Origin: Bromus sterilis
Taxonomy: Eukaryota; Streptophyta; Magnoliopsida; Poales; Poaceae
Length of the DNA: 64,000 nucleotides
Direction of reading: 5' to 3'
Assembly (NCBI GenBank): GCA_950022295.1
Contig: OX465598.1
Span: 340,083,324-340,147,323, forward strand
The position numbers and the translations under genes were made by a program. Below the pieces are notes generated by a model. The model ran no database searches, was not told where the DNA came from, and worked only from the letters and a program-made list of their open reading frames with translations. Positions 1 to 11,660 of this stretch are shown one piece after another (position 1 is the first letter of the stretch; each line of letters begins with the position of its first letter).

Positions 1-1218
1 TCGCCTCTGTTCCGCCGCCGCCGCGCTTCCCAGATCGGGAGCACCAGCAGACCTCTTCCCGGTACCCTGCCGGAGGGAGGGCCGACCTCCGGGAGTCTCC
101 TCTCCACCATGGATGCTTCCCGGATGTATCGTGAGTAGTTTCCTTTGGACCATGGGTCCGTGATCAGTAGCTATGTGATGTTCTCCTCCCCTCTTTGTTC
201 TTCATGGGTTAGACCTCGTGAGCTGCCCTACATGATCGAGGCACTTTTGTAATCTTTCTGCTGTTGCTATGCTGAGTTTGATGGGATCTGATGGATTATG
301 AGATTATGTTCAGATTGTGATTGAGTAATATATTTGGTTCTTATCTCTTATATTTTTGTTCTTAAGTAATTCTTGCATTTTCTCCGTTGCTGTTTATTGC
401 TTTGGCCAAGTAGTAGGTAGTAACCCCAAGAGGGAACGTTATGCTCGATTGTGGGTTCATGCCCCCTGATGACACGCTTGAGTGACAGAAACATGAGTCT
501 AGGGGATGTGCTGTTGCCACAAGGGGGAAAACAAAGGTGCTTGTAACCGCGGTTGCAAGGATTGTTTACTTTACGCAAAGTGCTTTTTAATGCAGTTGTC
601 TGTTGCTTTGGGTTTACACTTTGGGTGGGGCTCGCAACTTAATACCAGCGAGATGTTCTGGATAGATATCTCAAGGTGGATGATTAGTAGTAGATGCAGT
701 TGAATTTCGGTCTACTTATTTTGGCGTTCAACCCTTATTTTGAGCCTCTTCCTTTATTTTGTAGCATAGTTAGCATTGCGGTGCGTTCATAATCCTGTCA
801 ATTGCGCTTCTGTAATTTGTTCACCTCGCATAGCAGTTTTATCGTCTTTTGGGAGAGAGACATCACTAGTGAACATCACGTATCCCGGTCCATATCCTCA
901 TCACTGTTTCCACGCTCATTTACTTTTCTGCTTTTACTTTCAGTTGCTATCATTATCCCTTGTGTTTGATCCTTTGTGAACAACAAGACCGGAGAGATTG
1001 ACAACCTCTCTGAACTTTGTTGGGAACAAAGTTATTTGTGTCTGTGTGCAGGTCCGCGTCAGTTGCGCCGCTGACACCTACTTATCATCTCCGGAGTCCT
1101 ACTGGAGACAAACCTTGGTATCTTTACTGAGGGAAATTTTCTGCTGTGCTACATCACACCTTCCACTTGGGGTTTACCAACGAAGGGCGAGAAATCACTA
1201 TCATCACCTCGCACATCA
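1..1218 (+). repeat. 5' LTR of E1, left part outside the window
   Basis: Matches the 3' two-thirds of the LTRs at 6196-7824 and 11661-13304 (reverse strand). The end is placed at ...GCACATCA because the reverse-strand copies begin exactly TGATGTGCGAGG. The primer-binding site follows after 11 bases, the same spacing as in element H. Confidence 0.85.
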
Positions 1219-1229
1219 AGAAAAATTTG

Positions 1230-1246
1230 TGGCGCCGTTGTCGCGG
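1230..1246 (+). promoter_or_regulatory. primer-binding site, tRNA-Asp type, two mismatches
   Basis: TGGCGCCGTTGTCGCGG matches the complement of the 3' end of plant tRNA-Asp(GTC) (TGGCGCCGTTGCCGGGG) except at two positions. In this family it would prime minus-strand DNA synthesis. The mismatches fit decay of an old copy. Confidence 0.8.
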
Positions 1247-1418
1247 ACTCCGAGTGCTAATATGGGGGAGTTGCACACTACCTTTACCTTTGTTTTTTAG
1301 TCTTGTTAGTTTACCTTTCCAGTTTTTGCTTTTTCCTTTGTGTCTTATTTGAAAAACCACAAAAATAGTTGCTACCTTTTGCCTTTGTCTTGCTTTGCCT
1401 AGTGATGCTATCCTCACC

Positions 1419-2713
1419 ATGGGTGCTGAACCACCAAAATATGGAAGGATGGACATGTTTCACTTGGATCGTCTTCGATCAATTTGTGCTCGCGCTAAAA
1501 ACCCAACCGACTTGGTTGAGGGAAAATCATTGGATGAGCATGCTCATTATACGCGGCACCGCCTATCTGAGAAAGGGAAAACATATGGGACCAAATACAA
1601 ACTTCTTATTGCTATGCTGAGTGTTTATGCGACATTTATGATTTTACTTGCTTCTCTAAGATAGAGCACAAACACCTTTCTTTCCAATGTGAGTACAATG
1701 ATGATGAAACCTTAGCTTCTTATGCTAAGGGAAACTATGATTTTTATGATGCAGAGCCAATAGAAGAATTTGTTGCTTATAAGGGTGCCTATGAAATTAC
1801 TTCTCTTCTTAGAAATATTAATGATGCCCCTTACAAATCCGAGAGTCTTGCTATACTTAACTATTGTTTGGAAAATTATGATGCAAATTATTATATTACT
1901 GATCATCTTGAGAGAATCTCTCCCCCAAAGGAAGAGACTAATGTTTTGCAGGACTCCATGAAAGAAGAAATTGATGAAACCGAAAGCTCCTTGGATGAAA
2001 AAGAGGAGGAGAGTGACGAACAAAAGGAGGAAGAATGGAGCCATCCATGTATACCTTCTAATGAGAGTAACTCTTTGAATGTTACCTTATATGAGTGTTA
2101 TGATCCTATGGATTCTTTTGAAATATCCCTTTTTGATGAAGTTGATGCCTTCTATGCTTATGGTCGTGATGCCACTATGGATGATGCTTACAAAGATGAA
2201 CTTGCTATATTTCCTTACGTCAAGCATGAAATTTTTGCTATAGCACCCACACTTGATGTCCCTCTTATCCTTTGGAAATCTCCAACTCCGGAGAATTTTG
2301 CTCTTATCAAGGCTCAGTGTGATGGGTTGCATCTATCTTATCATCCTAAAAACCGTGTTGAAAACAATACACGTGTGCTTGTAGGTCATGAACAACATTA
2401 TTTATGTGATAGTTGTATTCTTGATGTTGTTCATGATGCTACTGAAAATTACTTTGAGAGAGGAAAGTTTGGTTGTAGAAACTTCCATGTTACAAAAACA
2501 ACTCTCTTCATGTTGAAAGTTTTGAAGTTGTTCTTGTTCTACCTTCCTATGCATGTCACTTTGTGCTTCTTTGATTTATTTTCTTACAACATGCCTATGC
2601 ATAGGAAGTGGGTTAGGCTTAAATGTGTTTCACATTTGCTTCTTGATGCTCTCTTTTGCTTCAAAATTCTTATTCTTGTGAGAGCATCTTCTATAATCTT
2701 TAAGCCTAGCTAA
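1419..2713 (+). pseudogene. conserved non-gag ORF of a non-autonomous gypsy element (frameshifted)
   Basis: I do not recognise this protein. Reading starts at ATG 1419 (MGAEPPKYGRM...). A frame change near 1631-1640 moves it into the frame that stays open to the stop at 2713, about 430 codons in all. The middle is acidic, rich in Asp and Glu. The C-terminal third is hydrophobic and Cys/Leu-rich. That third aligns by eye with the minus-strand ORF at 25281-26012 in Z through shared blocks such as LCD, TENY.ERG, LFMLK.LKL, HRK.VRLKCV and LLDALF. It occupies the place where gag-pro sits in relatives, between the leader and the 3' boundary motif at about 2701. There is no retroviral aspartate motif or zinc knuckle. 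The role is unknown; the hydrophobic tail would fit membrane association, which is inference. Confidence 0.6.
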
Positions 2714-4262
2714 TGGCTCTAAAGAAGCGCTTTTGGGAGGCAGCCCACAACGAATTAGGTTTCTTTTTGTTTTTGTTGTGTCTTGATGATTGTTAATACT
2801 GTAGCAACATCATTGTATCTTTATTTTTTTCAGCTTTGTGCCAAGTTATAGCCTCTTATGATAAGGGAAGGAAAAGTTGTGACATGCTGTCCAGAAAACA
2901 GATTCTGTCCCTTGACAGAAAAATTCGAATAAAATCACCAGATCATATTTTTGATCTGATTTTTTTTGACAGCATGCTCTATACAATTGTGAAACTTTCG
3001 TATGTTCTGAGTTTTTTGATTTGAGTTGCAGAAGTGCCCCGAAAAAATTCTCTACTACCTGCTGTTCTGTTTTTCACAGATTCTGCCACGTTTTGCATCT
3101 CTTCACTTTTGCAAACCTTAAGCTTGCTTTTTCTTTGCAAAAACTTTTTGGCACTCTTGAGAAACAGTAGCTCTTCAAGAATATCTTTATATCCAGTGGG
3201 AAAAAATATTTTTTTAAGGTACTAACCTCTCTAATCAGCTTATGATGAGTTATGTATGAAGGGAGTTTTCAAGTGTGCGATGGAAGATGATGAAAGAAGA
3301 TCCAGGAGTGTCATGCGCTCAAGCTTGGGGATGCCCCCATGCATCCCCAATAAATATTCAAGGAGACTCAAGCGTCTAAGCTTGGGGATGCCCCCGTGCA
3401 TCCCCTTCTCCATCAACAATCATCAGTTCATCCTTCGTCTCACTATATTTTTATCACTTCATGCGTTATGTGCTATGCTTGGAGCGTCTCGCTGTTAGGT
3501 TTTATTTTTAGTTTTCTTTAGTTTTGCTTGCTGGTCATAACAATTTAGACCCCATCTTACTTTTTGTGGGAGAGAAACACGCTCCACTCCAATCTAGAAC
3601 ACATCATAGGATTTTTCCTGCTTATCTTTTTGCCGTTGTGTGTTCTTTATCTTTTCGTAGCTGCAGCCATGTTTAGTTTTAGTCTTAGTTTGTCTTTAGC
3701 AAGAGCCTTGGCTTTTGTTTAGTTTGTTGCTGGAACTCTCTTTATTTTTCATGTTTATCTTGTTAAGAGAGTTGGTTGTTGCACTGAGTTGTGTTTTGTC
3801 TTGGAAGTAGGTAATTGAGGTTGCTATTTAATTCTAGTAGTAACTTGCAATAGTTTTGAGGTATTGATGTGAGTAATGTCTGAACTTTTGGTGTCAAGAG
3901 CTCTAGCCTATTAGTAATAGGTGTCGTATTTTGGGCAATCCGTGTGTATTTTCAAAACCTACAAAACTAGTTGAGAACTCTAGCTACTAGATGGATCACT
4001 AATCTTTGGAGGGATCGAATATTAGAGTACAGTCACGTACCATGAGTCGAGGATGCGCAAGGATAACCAAACCCCCATACACTCCTCCTCGGGGTACTTG
4101 TCTCTTTGTGAACCTCCTTATTAGATTGAGAGTTACCGAAAATAAGTGCATGAGTTCTTAGGACTAATGTAAGTATTGAAAGTTGACACTTCCACCTTCC
4201 CATATTTTGTTAGCCTCTCTTGTGCCGTGCATTGCCTTCTTCTCACTCCGAGAGTTGGTGTC
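2714..4262 (+). other. 3' non-coding region of E1, first part
   Basis: No usable ORF. It begins just after the family boundary motif (AAGCCTAGCTAATGGCT at about 2701) and is collinear with 41942-43440 in G and with the reverse complements of 9180-10660 in R and 23400-24800 in Z. It contains the paired hairpins at 3321-3405. The sequence resumes at 5863 after the solo LTR. Confidence 0.8.
3321..3405 (+). repeat. two tandem polypurine-tract-like hairpins
   Basis: Two copies 57 bp apart, each AAGCTTGGGGATGC followed by a 6-base loop (CCCCAT or CCCCGT) and GCATCCCC. Each makes a perfect 8-bp stem. The AAGCTTGGGGATG part equals the polypurine tract next to the 3' LTR in this family (49195-49208). 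The pair is conserved in R, Z and G. Confidence 0.85.
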
Positions 4263-5862
4263 TGATACGTCCAAAACGTATCTATAATTTCTGCTTGCTC
4301 CATGCATGTTTTGTGTGATATTGCTATGATCTAGATACACTTTCATACACTTTTGATCATATTTGGACTAACCTATTAACTTAGTGCACCCCAGTGCCAG
4401 TTCCTGTTTTCTGTTGTTTTTCTATTTTAGTTTTCCCCCCTATAAAAAGTGCCAGAAAAATTCCGGGAAAAATATAGGAAAAATCAGCGTACAGGAAGCT
4501 TCGCGAAGAGCCCGAGTGGGGCCAGAGGGGAGCGGCGCGGCCACCCCCTGGGCCGCGCCAGGGGGGCGCCTGTGGCCCCTGGTCCACCTCTGGCTGCCCC
4601 CCTTCGCCTATTTATTCTCCGTCACGGGGAAATTCCGAAGACAGAACCCTTTTTCGCGATCTTGCCTCTGTTCCGCCGCTGCCGCGCTTCCGAGATCGGG
4701 AGCACCAGAAGACCTCTTCCCGGCACCCTGCCGGAGGGAGGACCGACCTCATGGAGTCTCTTCTCCACCATGGATGCTTCCCGGATGTCTCGTGAGTAGT
4801 TTTCCTTGGACCATGGGTCCTTGATGAGTAGCTATGTGATGTTCTCCTCCCCTCTTTGTTCTTCATGGTTTAGACCTCGTGAGCTTCCCTACATGATCGA
4901 GGCACTTTTGTAATCTTTCTGCTGTTGCTATGCTGGGTTTGATGGGATCTGATGGATTATGAGATTATGTTCAGATTGTGATTGAGTAATATATTTGGTT
5001 TTTATCTCTTATTTTTTTGTTCCTAAGTAATTCTTGCATGTTCTCCGTTGGTGTTTATTGCTTTGGCAAAGTAGTAGGTAGTAACTCCAAGAGGGAACGT
5101 TTTGCTCGATTGTGGGTTCATGCCCCCTGATGACTAGCTTGAGTGACAGAAACATGAGTCTAGGGGATGTGTTGTTGCCACAAGGGGGAAAACAACGGTG
5201 CTTGTAACCGCAGTTGCAAGGATTGTTTACTTTACGCAAAGTGCTTTTTAATGCAGTTGTCTGTTGCTTTGGGTTTACACTTTGGGTGGGGCTCGCAACT
5301 TAATACCAGCGAGATGTTCTGGATAGATATCTCAAGGTGGATGATTAGTAGTAGATGAAGTTGGATTCGGTCTACTTATTTTGGCGTACTGCCCGTGCTT
5401 TTGAGCCTCGTCCTTTCTTTTGTAGCATAGTTAGCATTGCGGTGCGTTCATAATCCTGTCAATTGCCCTTCTGTAATTTGTTTACCTTGCATAGCAGTTT
5501 CATCGTCTTTTGGGAGAGAGACATCACTAGTGAACATCACGTATCCCGGTCCATATCCTCATTACTGTTTCCACGCTCATTTACTTTTCTGCTTTTACTT
5601 TCAGTTGCTATCATTATCCCTTGTGTTTGACCCTTTGTGAAAAATAAGACCGGAGATATTGAAAACCACTCTGAACTTCGTTGGGAACAAAGTTATTTGT
5701 GTCTGTGTGCAGGTCCGCGCCAGTTGCGCCGCTAACACCTACTTATCATCTCTGGAGTCCTACTGGAGACAAACCTTGGTATCTTCACCGAGGGAAACTT
5801 GCTGCTGCACTGCATATCAAACCTTCCACTTGGGGTAACCAACGAGGGGCGAGAAGCTATCA
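4263..5862 (+). mobile_element. solo LTR (TGATACGTCC gypsy family), TSD GTGTC
   Basis: A complete 1,600-bp LTR from TGATACGTCC to GAAGCTATCA, flanked by GTGTC at 4258-4262 and 5863-5867. Removing it and one repeat restores E1 sequence matching G around 47830. No PBS or internal sequence adjoins it, so it is a product of LTR-LTR recombination. It has the GC-rich block (about 4540-4590) and the CTCC-rich segment typical of this family. Its 3' end differs from the E1/R type, so it is a sister subfamily. Confidence 0.92.
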
Positions 5863-6195
5863 GTGTCCACCTTCGCCGGTACATCCAAACCCTTGGCATG
5901 ATACGCTATGTAATCATAAGCCTCCTTATATCTTTCCTCAAAACATCCACCATACCTACCTATCAAGGCATTTCCATAGCCTTTCCGAGATATATTGCCA
6001 TGCAACATCCACCTCTTCATGACTTGATCTTCATGTCATACATGCTTTTGCTTGATCGATGAGCCGCATACTAGTGGGGCCTTGCCCTAATCATTGCTAC
6101 ATGACGGGCTAGTATCATTGCATATTCTGCTACACTGGCAGACGCATACCTTGCATACATCATGATAGTTACATCTTCTTTATGATTTTGAGTAC
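5863..6195 (+). other. 3' non-coding region of E1, second part, truncated
   Basis: Collinear with 47830-48170 in G and with the reverse complement of 8860-9090 in R. It breaks at GAGTAC (6195), the exact point where the reverse-strand LTR of R starts. In G the same sequence continues with TTAGTAAAGTG towards the 3' LTR. Confidence 0.8.
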
Positions 6196-7824
6196 TGATG
6201 TGCGAGGTGATGATAGTGATTTCTCGCCCTTCGTTGGTAAACCCCAAGTGGAAGGTGTGATGTAGCACAACACAAAATTTCCCTCAGTAAAGATACCAAG
6301 GTTTGTCTCCATTAGGACTCCGGAGATGATAAGTAGGTGTCAGCGGCGCAACTGACGCGGACCTGCAGACAGACACAAATAACTTTGTTCCCAACGAATT
6401 TCAGAGAGGTTGTCAATCTCTCTGGTCTTGTTGTTCACAAAGGATCAAACACAAGGGATAATGATAGCAACTGAAAGTAAAAGCAGAAAAGTAAATGAGC
6501 GTGGAAACAGTGATGAGGATATGGACCAGGATACGTGATGTTCACTAGTGATGTCTCTCTCCCAAAAGACGATAAAACTGCTATGCGAGGTGACTAAATT
6601 ACAGAAGGGCAATTGACAGGATTATGAATGCACCGCAATGCTAACTATGCTACAAAAGAAAGGAAGAGGCTCAAAAGCATGGGCAGAATGCAAACATAAG
6701 TAGACCGAAATCCAACCGCATTTACTACTCATCATCCACCTTGAGATATCTATCCAGAACATCTCGCTGGTATGAAGTTGCGAGCCCCACCCAAAGTGTA
6801 AACCCAAAGCAACAGACAACTGCATTAAAAAGCACTTTGCGTAAAGTAAACAATCCTTGTAACCGCGGTTACAAGCACCGTTGTTTTCCCCCTTGTGGCA
6901 ACAGCACATCCCCTAGACTCGTGTTTCTGTCACTCAAGCTAGTCATCAGGGGGCATGAACCCACAATCGAGCAAAACGTTCCCTCTTGGAGTTACTACCT
7001 ACTACTTGGCCAAAGCAAAAAACAGCAACGGAGAACATGCAAGAATTACTTAAGAACAAAAATATAAGAGATACGAACCAAATATATTACTCAATCACAA
7101 TCTAAACATAATCTCATAATCCATCAGATCCCATCGAACTCAGCATAGCAACAGCAGAAAGATTACAAAAGTGCCTCGATCATGTAGGGCAGCTCACGAG
7201 GTCTAAACCATGAAGAACAAACAGGGGAGGAGAACATCACATAGTTACTGATCACGGACCCATGGTCCAAAGGAAACTACTCACGAGACATCCGGGAAGC
7301 ATCCATGGTGGAGAGGAGACTCCCGGAGGTCGACCCTCCCTCCGGAAGGGTGCCGGGAAGAGTTCTTCTGGTGCTCCCGATCTCGAAAGCGCGGCTGCGG
7401 CGGAACAGAGGCGAGATCGCGAAAAAGGGTTCTGTCCTCGAGGGTTTCTCGTCACGGAGAATATATAGGGGATGGGGGGCAGCCAGGGGGCCCACTAGGG
7501 GTCCAGGCGCCCCTGGCGCGGCCAGGCCCTAGGGCGCGCCACCAGGGCGCCTGGGCCCCTGGTGGTGGCCCTCTGGCCCCACCCAGGTTCTTCCGGAAGG
7601 TTCCGCTGCGCTGATTTTTTATCTGATTTTCCCGAATTTTTGGAGCACTTTTTATATGGGGGAAAACTGAAATAGAAAAACAGCAGAAAACAGGAACTGG
7701 CACTGTGGTGCACTGAGTTAATAGGTTAGTACAAATATGATCAAAAGTATATCTAGATCATAGCAATATCACACAAAACACGCATGGAGCAAGCAGAAAT
7801 TATTGATACGTTTTGGACGTATCA
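6196..7824 (-). repeat. 3' LTR of R
   Basis: Runs from TGATGTGCGAGG at 6196 to ...GACGTATCA at 7824 on the plus strand. On the element strand it starts TGATACGTCC and ends CACATCA. It is followed on the right by the polypurine tract, which marks it as the 3' LTR. Confidence 0.92.
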
Positions 7825-7837
7825 ACATACCCAAGCT
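7825..7837 (-). promoter_or_regulatory. polypurine tract of R
   Basis: On the minus strand AGCTTGGGTATGT lies directly before the LTR start TGATACG. This is the plus-strand primer position; the G and Z counterpart reads AAGCTTGGGGATGT. Confidence 0.8.
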
Positions 7838-10667
7838 TAATTCATGCTCGTCCTCGAGTAGGTAAATGATAACGGCATAATTTCTGTGGTGACATGCTAG
7901 CAACCATATAAGAACTTTGAAAATTAAAGCAATCAAGGTTAGAGATTCAATTCAAGTCATAACATGCAAGATTCTATATTAGCATTGAAACAAGTAACAA
8001 AAGAAAATTAGGTGCAAGAGCTCTCGCTATCCGTGACTCGAATGTCTCCAAATGGTGTTTGCGTGCAAGAAGGGGGATAGGGAATACGAGAAAAATATTT
8101 ATTTGTTGAGAACTCAATCTACTAAAGTTTCACACTTGGTCTTTTTCTGGAATCTTATCTTGACTCGTCCCCAGACCATTAGCCAGGTACAAGTCAATTT
8201 GATCCACTCCTTTTTCAATATTTTGGGCACTCATGCAATGGATGAGCGTAAGCACGAGAGTTGACACTTAGGATGGCAAAGAGAGGAGTACGGAGGAGGA
8301 AGAAAAAAAAAGATGAGAAAGGCTCACATCAATGAGGAAAATCATAGGCAAGAGATGCCAAATGATAGATATGATGTGAGGAGTAGGGATTGCCATGCAA
8401 CGGATGCACATACGAGCTAGGAAGCTCTCCAAGGGAACTAGTGGGGGTGCATCTAACTTGCTCGCTCATGAAGACCTAGAGATCTTTTGAGGAGGCTCAT
8501 CCTTGGAATATGCAAGCCAAGTTCTATAGTGTGAAGGTCCCCACATAGCTATATGCATAATGATCCTCTCTATGGAGTACAAGGATATGAAGGGTGTACT
8601 AGTGTGGATCTCTCAAAAGGATAGTAGTCTTGCCCCTTTCTCTCTTTTTATTTCTTTTTTCTCTTTTTTCTATTTTTTTGTATTTTTTTGTGGCCTCAAT
8701 GGCTCTTTCTACTTAACTCTCATTTGTCCTCTTTGGGATCTTTTATTGTGTCCACTTTGGGATCTTTTCCTCACTTAAGGACAACACTCTATTTTACAAG
8801 AAGGTAAAGGAGATCTTTCACACTTTACAAGGTACTCAAAATCATGAAGAAGATGTAACTATCATGATGTATGCAATGTATGTCGCTGCCAGTGTAGCAG
8901 GAACATGTATGACATGAAGATCAAGTCATGAAGAGGTGGATGTTGCATGGAAATATATCTCGGAAAGGCTATGGAAATGCCTTGATAGGTAGGTATGGTG
9001 GCTGTTTTGAGGAAAGATATAAGGAGGTGTATGATGACAGAGCGTATCATGCCAAGGGTTTGGATGTACCGGCGAAGGTGGACTCCAACTCTCGGAGTGA
9101 GAAGAAGGCAACGCACGGCACGGGAGAGGCTAGCAAAATATGGGAAGGTGGAAGTGTCAAATTTCAATACTTACATTAGTCCAAAGAACTCATGCACTTA
9201 TTATCGGTAACTCTCAATCTAATAAGGAGGTTCACAAAGAGACAAGTACCCCGAGGAGGAGTGTATGGGGGTTTGGTTATCCTTGCGCATCCTCGACTCA
9301 TGGTACGTGAGTGTACTCTAATATTCGATCCCTCCAAAAATTAGTGATCCATCTAGTAGCTAGAGTTCTCAACTAGTTTTGTAGGTTTTGAAAATACACA
9401 TGGATTTCCCAAAATATGACACCTATCACTAATAGGCTAGAGCTCTTGACACCAAAAGTTCAGACATTACTCACATCAATACCTCAAAACTATTGCAAGT
9501 TACTACTAGAATTAAATAGCAACCTGAATTACCTACTTTCAAGACAAGACACTACTCAGTGCAACAACCAACTCTGTTTAACAAGATAAACATGAAAACT
9601 AAAAAGAGTTCCAGCAACAAACTAAACAAAAGCCAAGGCTCTTGCTAAAGACAAACTAAGACTAAAACTAAACATCGCAGCAGCTACGAAAAGATAAAGA
9701 ACACACAACAGCAAAAAGATAAGCAGGAAAAATCCTATGATGTGTTCTAGATTGGAGTGGAGCGTGTTTACCTCCCACACAAAGTAAGACGGGGTCTAAC
9801 TTGTTATGACCAGCAAGCAAAACTAAAGAAAAATAAAAATAAAACCTAAGAGCGAGACGCTCCAAGCATAGCACATAACGCATGAAGTGATAAAAATATA
9901 GTGAGACGAAGGACGAAATGATGATTGTTGATGGAGAAGGGGATGCACGGGGGCATCCCCAAGCTTAGACGCTTGAGTCTCCTTTAATATTTAGTCGGGA
10001 TGCATGGGGGCATCCCCAAGCTTGAGCGCTTGACACTCCTGGATCTTCTTTCATCATCTTCCATCGCACACTTGAAAACTCCCTTCATACATAACTCATC
10101 ATAAGCTGATTAGAGAGGTTAGTACCCTTAATAAAATATTTTTTCCCCACTGGATATAAAGATATTCTTGAAGAGCTACTGTTTCTCAAGAGTTCCAAAA
10201 ATTTTTTGCAAAGAAAAAGCAAGCTTAAGGATTGCAAAAGTGAAGAGCGGCAAAACGTGGTAGAATATGTGAAAAACAGAACAGCAGGTAGTAGAGAATT
10301 TTTTCGGGGCATTTCTGCAACTCAAATCAAAAAACTCAGAACATACGAAAGTTTCAAAATTGTATAGAGCATGCTGTCAAAAAAATTCAGATCAAAAGGA
10401 TGATCTGGTGATTTGATTCGAATTTTTCTGTCAAGGGACATAATCTGTTTTCTGGACAGCATGTCACAACTTTTGCTTCCCTTATCATAAGAGGCTATAA
10501 CTTGGCACAAAGCTGAAAAATAAAGATACAATGATGTTGCTACAGTAGTAACAAACATCAAGACCACTAAAAACAGAAGAGAAACAAAAAGAAATCCTAA
10601 ATTCGTTGCGGGCTGCCTCCCGAAAGCGCTTTCTTTTATGCCTTTAAGCTAGGCATGATGCAAAAGA
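7838..10667 (-). other. 3' non-coding region of R
   Basis: About 2.8 kb between the gag-like ORF and the polypurine tract, with no supported coding sequence. It includes a T-rich stretch (8640-8700 on the plus strand), the paired hairpins at 9939-10017, and the boundary motif (about 10607-10655) that separates coding module from 3' region in all members. Confidence 0.8.
9939..10017 (-). repeat. paired polypurine-tract-like hairpins of R
   Basis: Arms GGGGATGC/GCATCCCC at 9939-9960. The second copy at 9996-10017 has one mutated arm base. AAGCTT lies beside each on the element strand, as in E1, Z and G. Confidence 0.85.
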
Positions 10668-11489
10668 TCAAGTTGTATCAATCGAATCATTATCAAGATC
10701 ATCAAAAAGCTCTTCAATTGTACAACTAGTCTGAAGAGGTCTTTCAAATAAAGGCCTAATGAAGATACTTCTAGGGAGAAAACCAAAAGGCGGAAAATCA
10801 ATGGAAGATTCATTTATAAAATTATCGAAGAGAGGTATTTCTTCCAAAGTTTTCACGGTTTCAACTTCTTTGGCAATGGGTGGTTTATTTTTAGGTCGGG
10901 GAACCCTAGGGACATAATTGAACTTAGGTTCCCTTCTTGCTGAAGTCTCTACCTTTTTTGGTTTGATTGAGGAGAATGTAGTTCCTAGAGTATTAATGAT
11001 TTCCTCAATCTTATCAATCCTAGAAAGATTCGTATCACGGGATTTGATGACCTCCAAAGTTTTAATAATTTTAAGCATGGAGCTATCAAGCCTATTCAAA
11101 TTCCCTTGAATCTTGCGATCCAACTCATGTATCCTAGTTATACTTGGTATTTCTAACTCTATCTTTTCAAGTTTCTTCATAATGTGAGCTAGAGTTATAT
11201 CTTCTTGTATGCTAGCAATAGGGAGATTTCCAACAAGATTTTGAATAACATTAAGAGACTCCCAAATCGGGGCTTCTAGGAAATTCCCATTGATAGCAGT
11301 ATCTAATATGAACCTATTCCAAGGAGTAATCCCGACATAAAAATTTCTAAGCACGATAGTAGTGGATTGCTTCTTGGTGGCTCTTTTTTGAGAATCATTA
11401 ATTCTATACCAAGCATCTTTTAAACTTTCACCACCTTTTTGTTTAAAGGTGAGAACCTCTGTCTCAACAAAGGCAAAAGGGCCAGACAT
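10668..11489 (-). pseudogene. gag: gag fragment (C-terminal half) of a gypsy element
   Basis: 273 codons from ATG at 11489 (MSGPFAF...). The first 70 residues resemble the second half of a Ty3/gypsy capsid domain (Retrotrans_gag): a run with FKQKGGESLKDAWYRI followed by TTIVLRNFYVGITPWNRF. The rest is a helical, charged region. The N-terminal half of the capsid domain is missing, because the family leader joins directly to the middle of gag. There is no zinc knuckle and no protease. Without the N-terminal capsid it probably could not assemble particles alone (inference). It may instead be a relic. Confidence 0.75.
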
Positions 11490-11632
11490 AATGACAACTA
11501 CGAGCAAGATAAATAATTTTTTTGTGATTTTTTATATAAGACACAAAGGTAAAAAATGAAAGGTAAACTAACAAGACTAAAAAAACAAAGGTAAAGGGTA
11601 GTGTGCAACTCCCCTATCTTAGCACTCGGAGT

Positions 11633-11649
11633 CCCCGGCAACGGCGCCA
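11633..11649 (-). promoter_or_regulatory. primer-binding site of R, perfect tRNA-Asp match
   Basis: Plus strand CCCCGGCAACGGCGCCA, identical to the tRNA-Asp(GTC) 3' end including CCA, 11 bases from the 5' LTR. Confidence 0.9.
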
Positions 11650-11660
11650 GAAATTTTGCT

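Larger units (their letters stand above)
1..6195 (+). mobile_element. E1: truncated non-autonomous Ty3/gypsy LTR retrotransposon
   Basis: A plus-strand element that enters from the left window edge. In order it has a 5' LTR, a tRNA-Asp-type primer-binding site, one degraded ORF (1419-2713) and a long non-coding 3' region. It stops abruptly at 6195, where the LTR of element R begins, so its own polypurine tract and 3' LTR are missing. Its 3' non-coding sequence is recognisably the same as in R, Z and G. No gag, protease, reverse transcriptase or integrase frame is visible. A solo LTR is inserted at 4263-5862. Confidence 0.85.

Noticed and set aside
4384..4866. Overlapping ORFs of 68-146 codons
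   Set aside because: GC-rich block of the solo LTR; the same frames recur in every LTR of the family, without coding signature.
8640..8700. T-rich tract as a polyadenylation or LINE tail
   Set aside because: Conserved at the same place in R, Z and G, so it is part of the family's 3' region and not a separate insertion.
11633..11649. tRNA gene fragment
   Set aside because: Matches the 3' end of tRNA-Asp only over the primer-binding length and lies next to an LTR.
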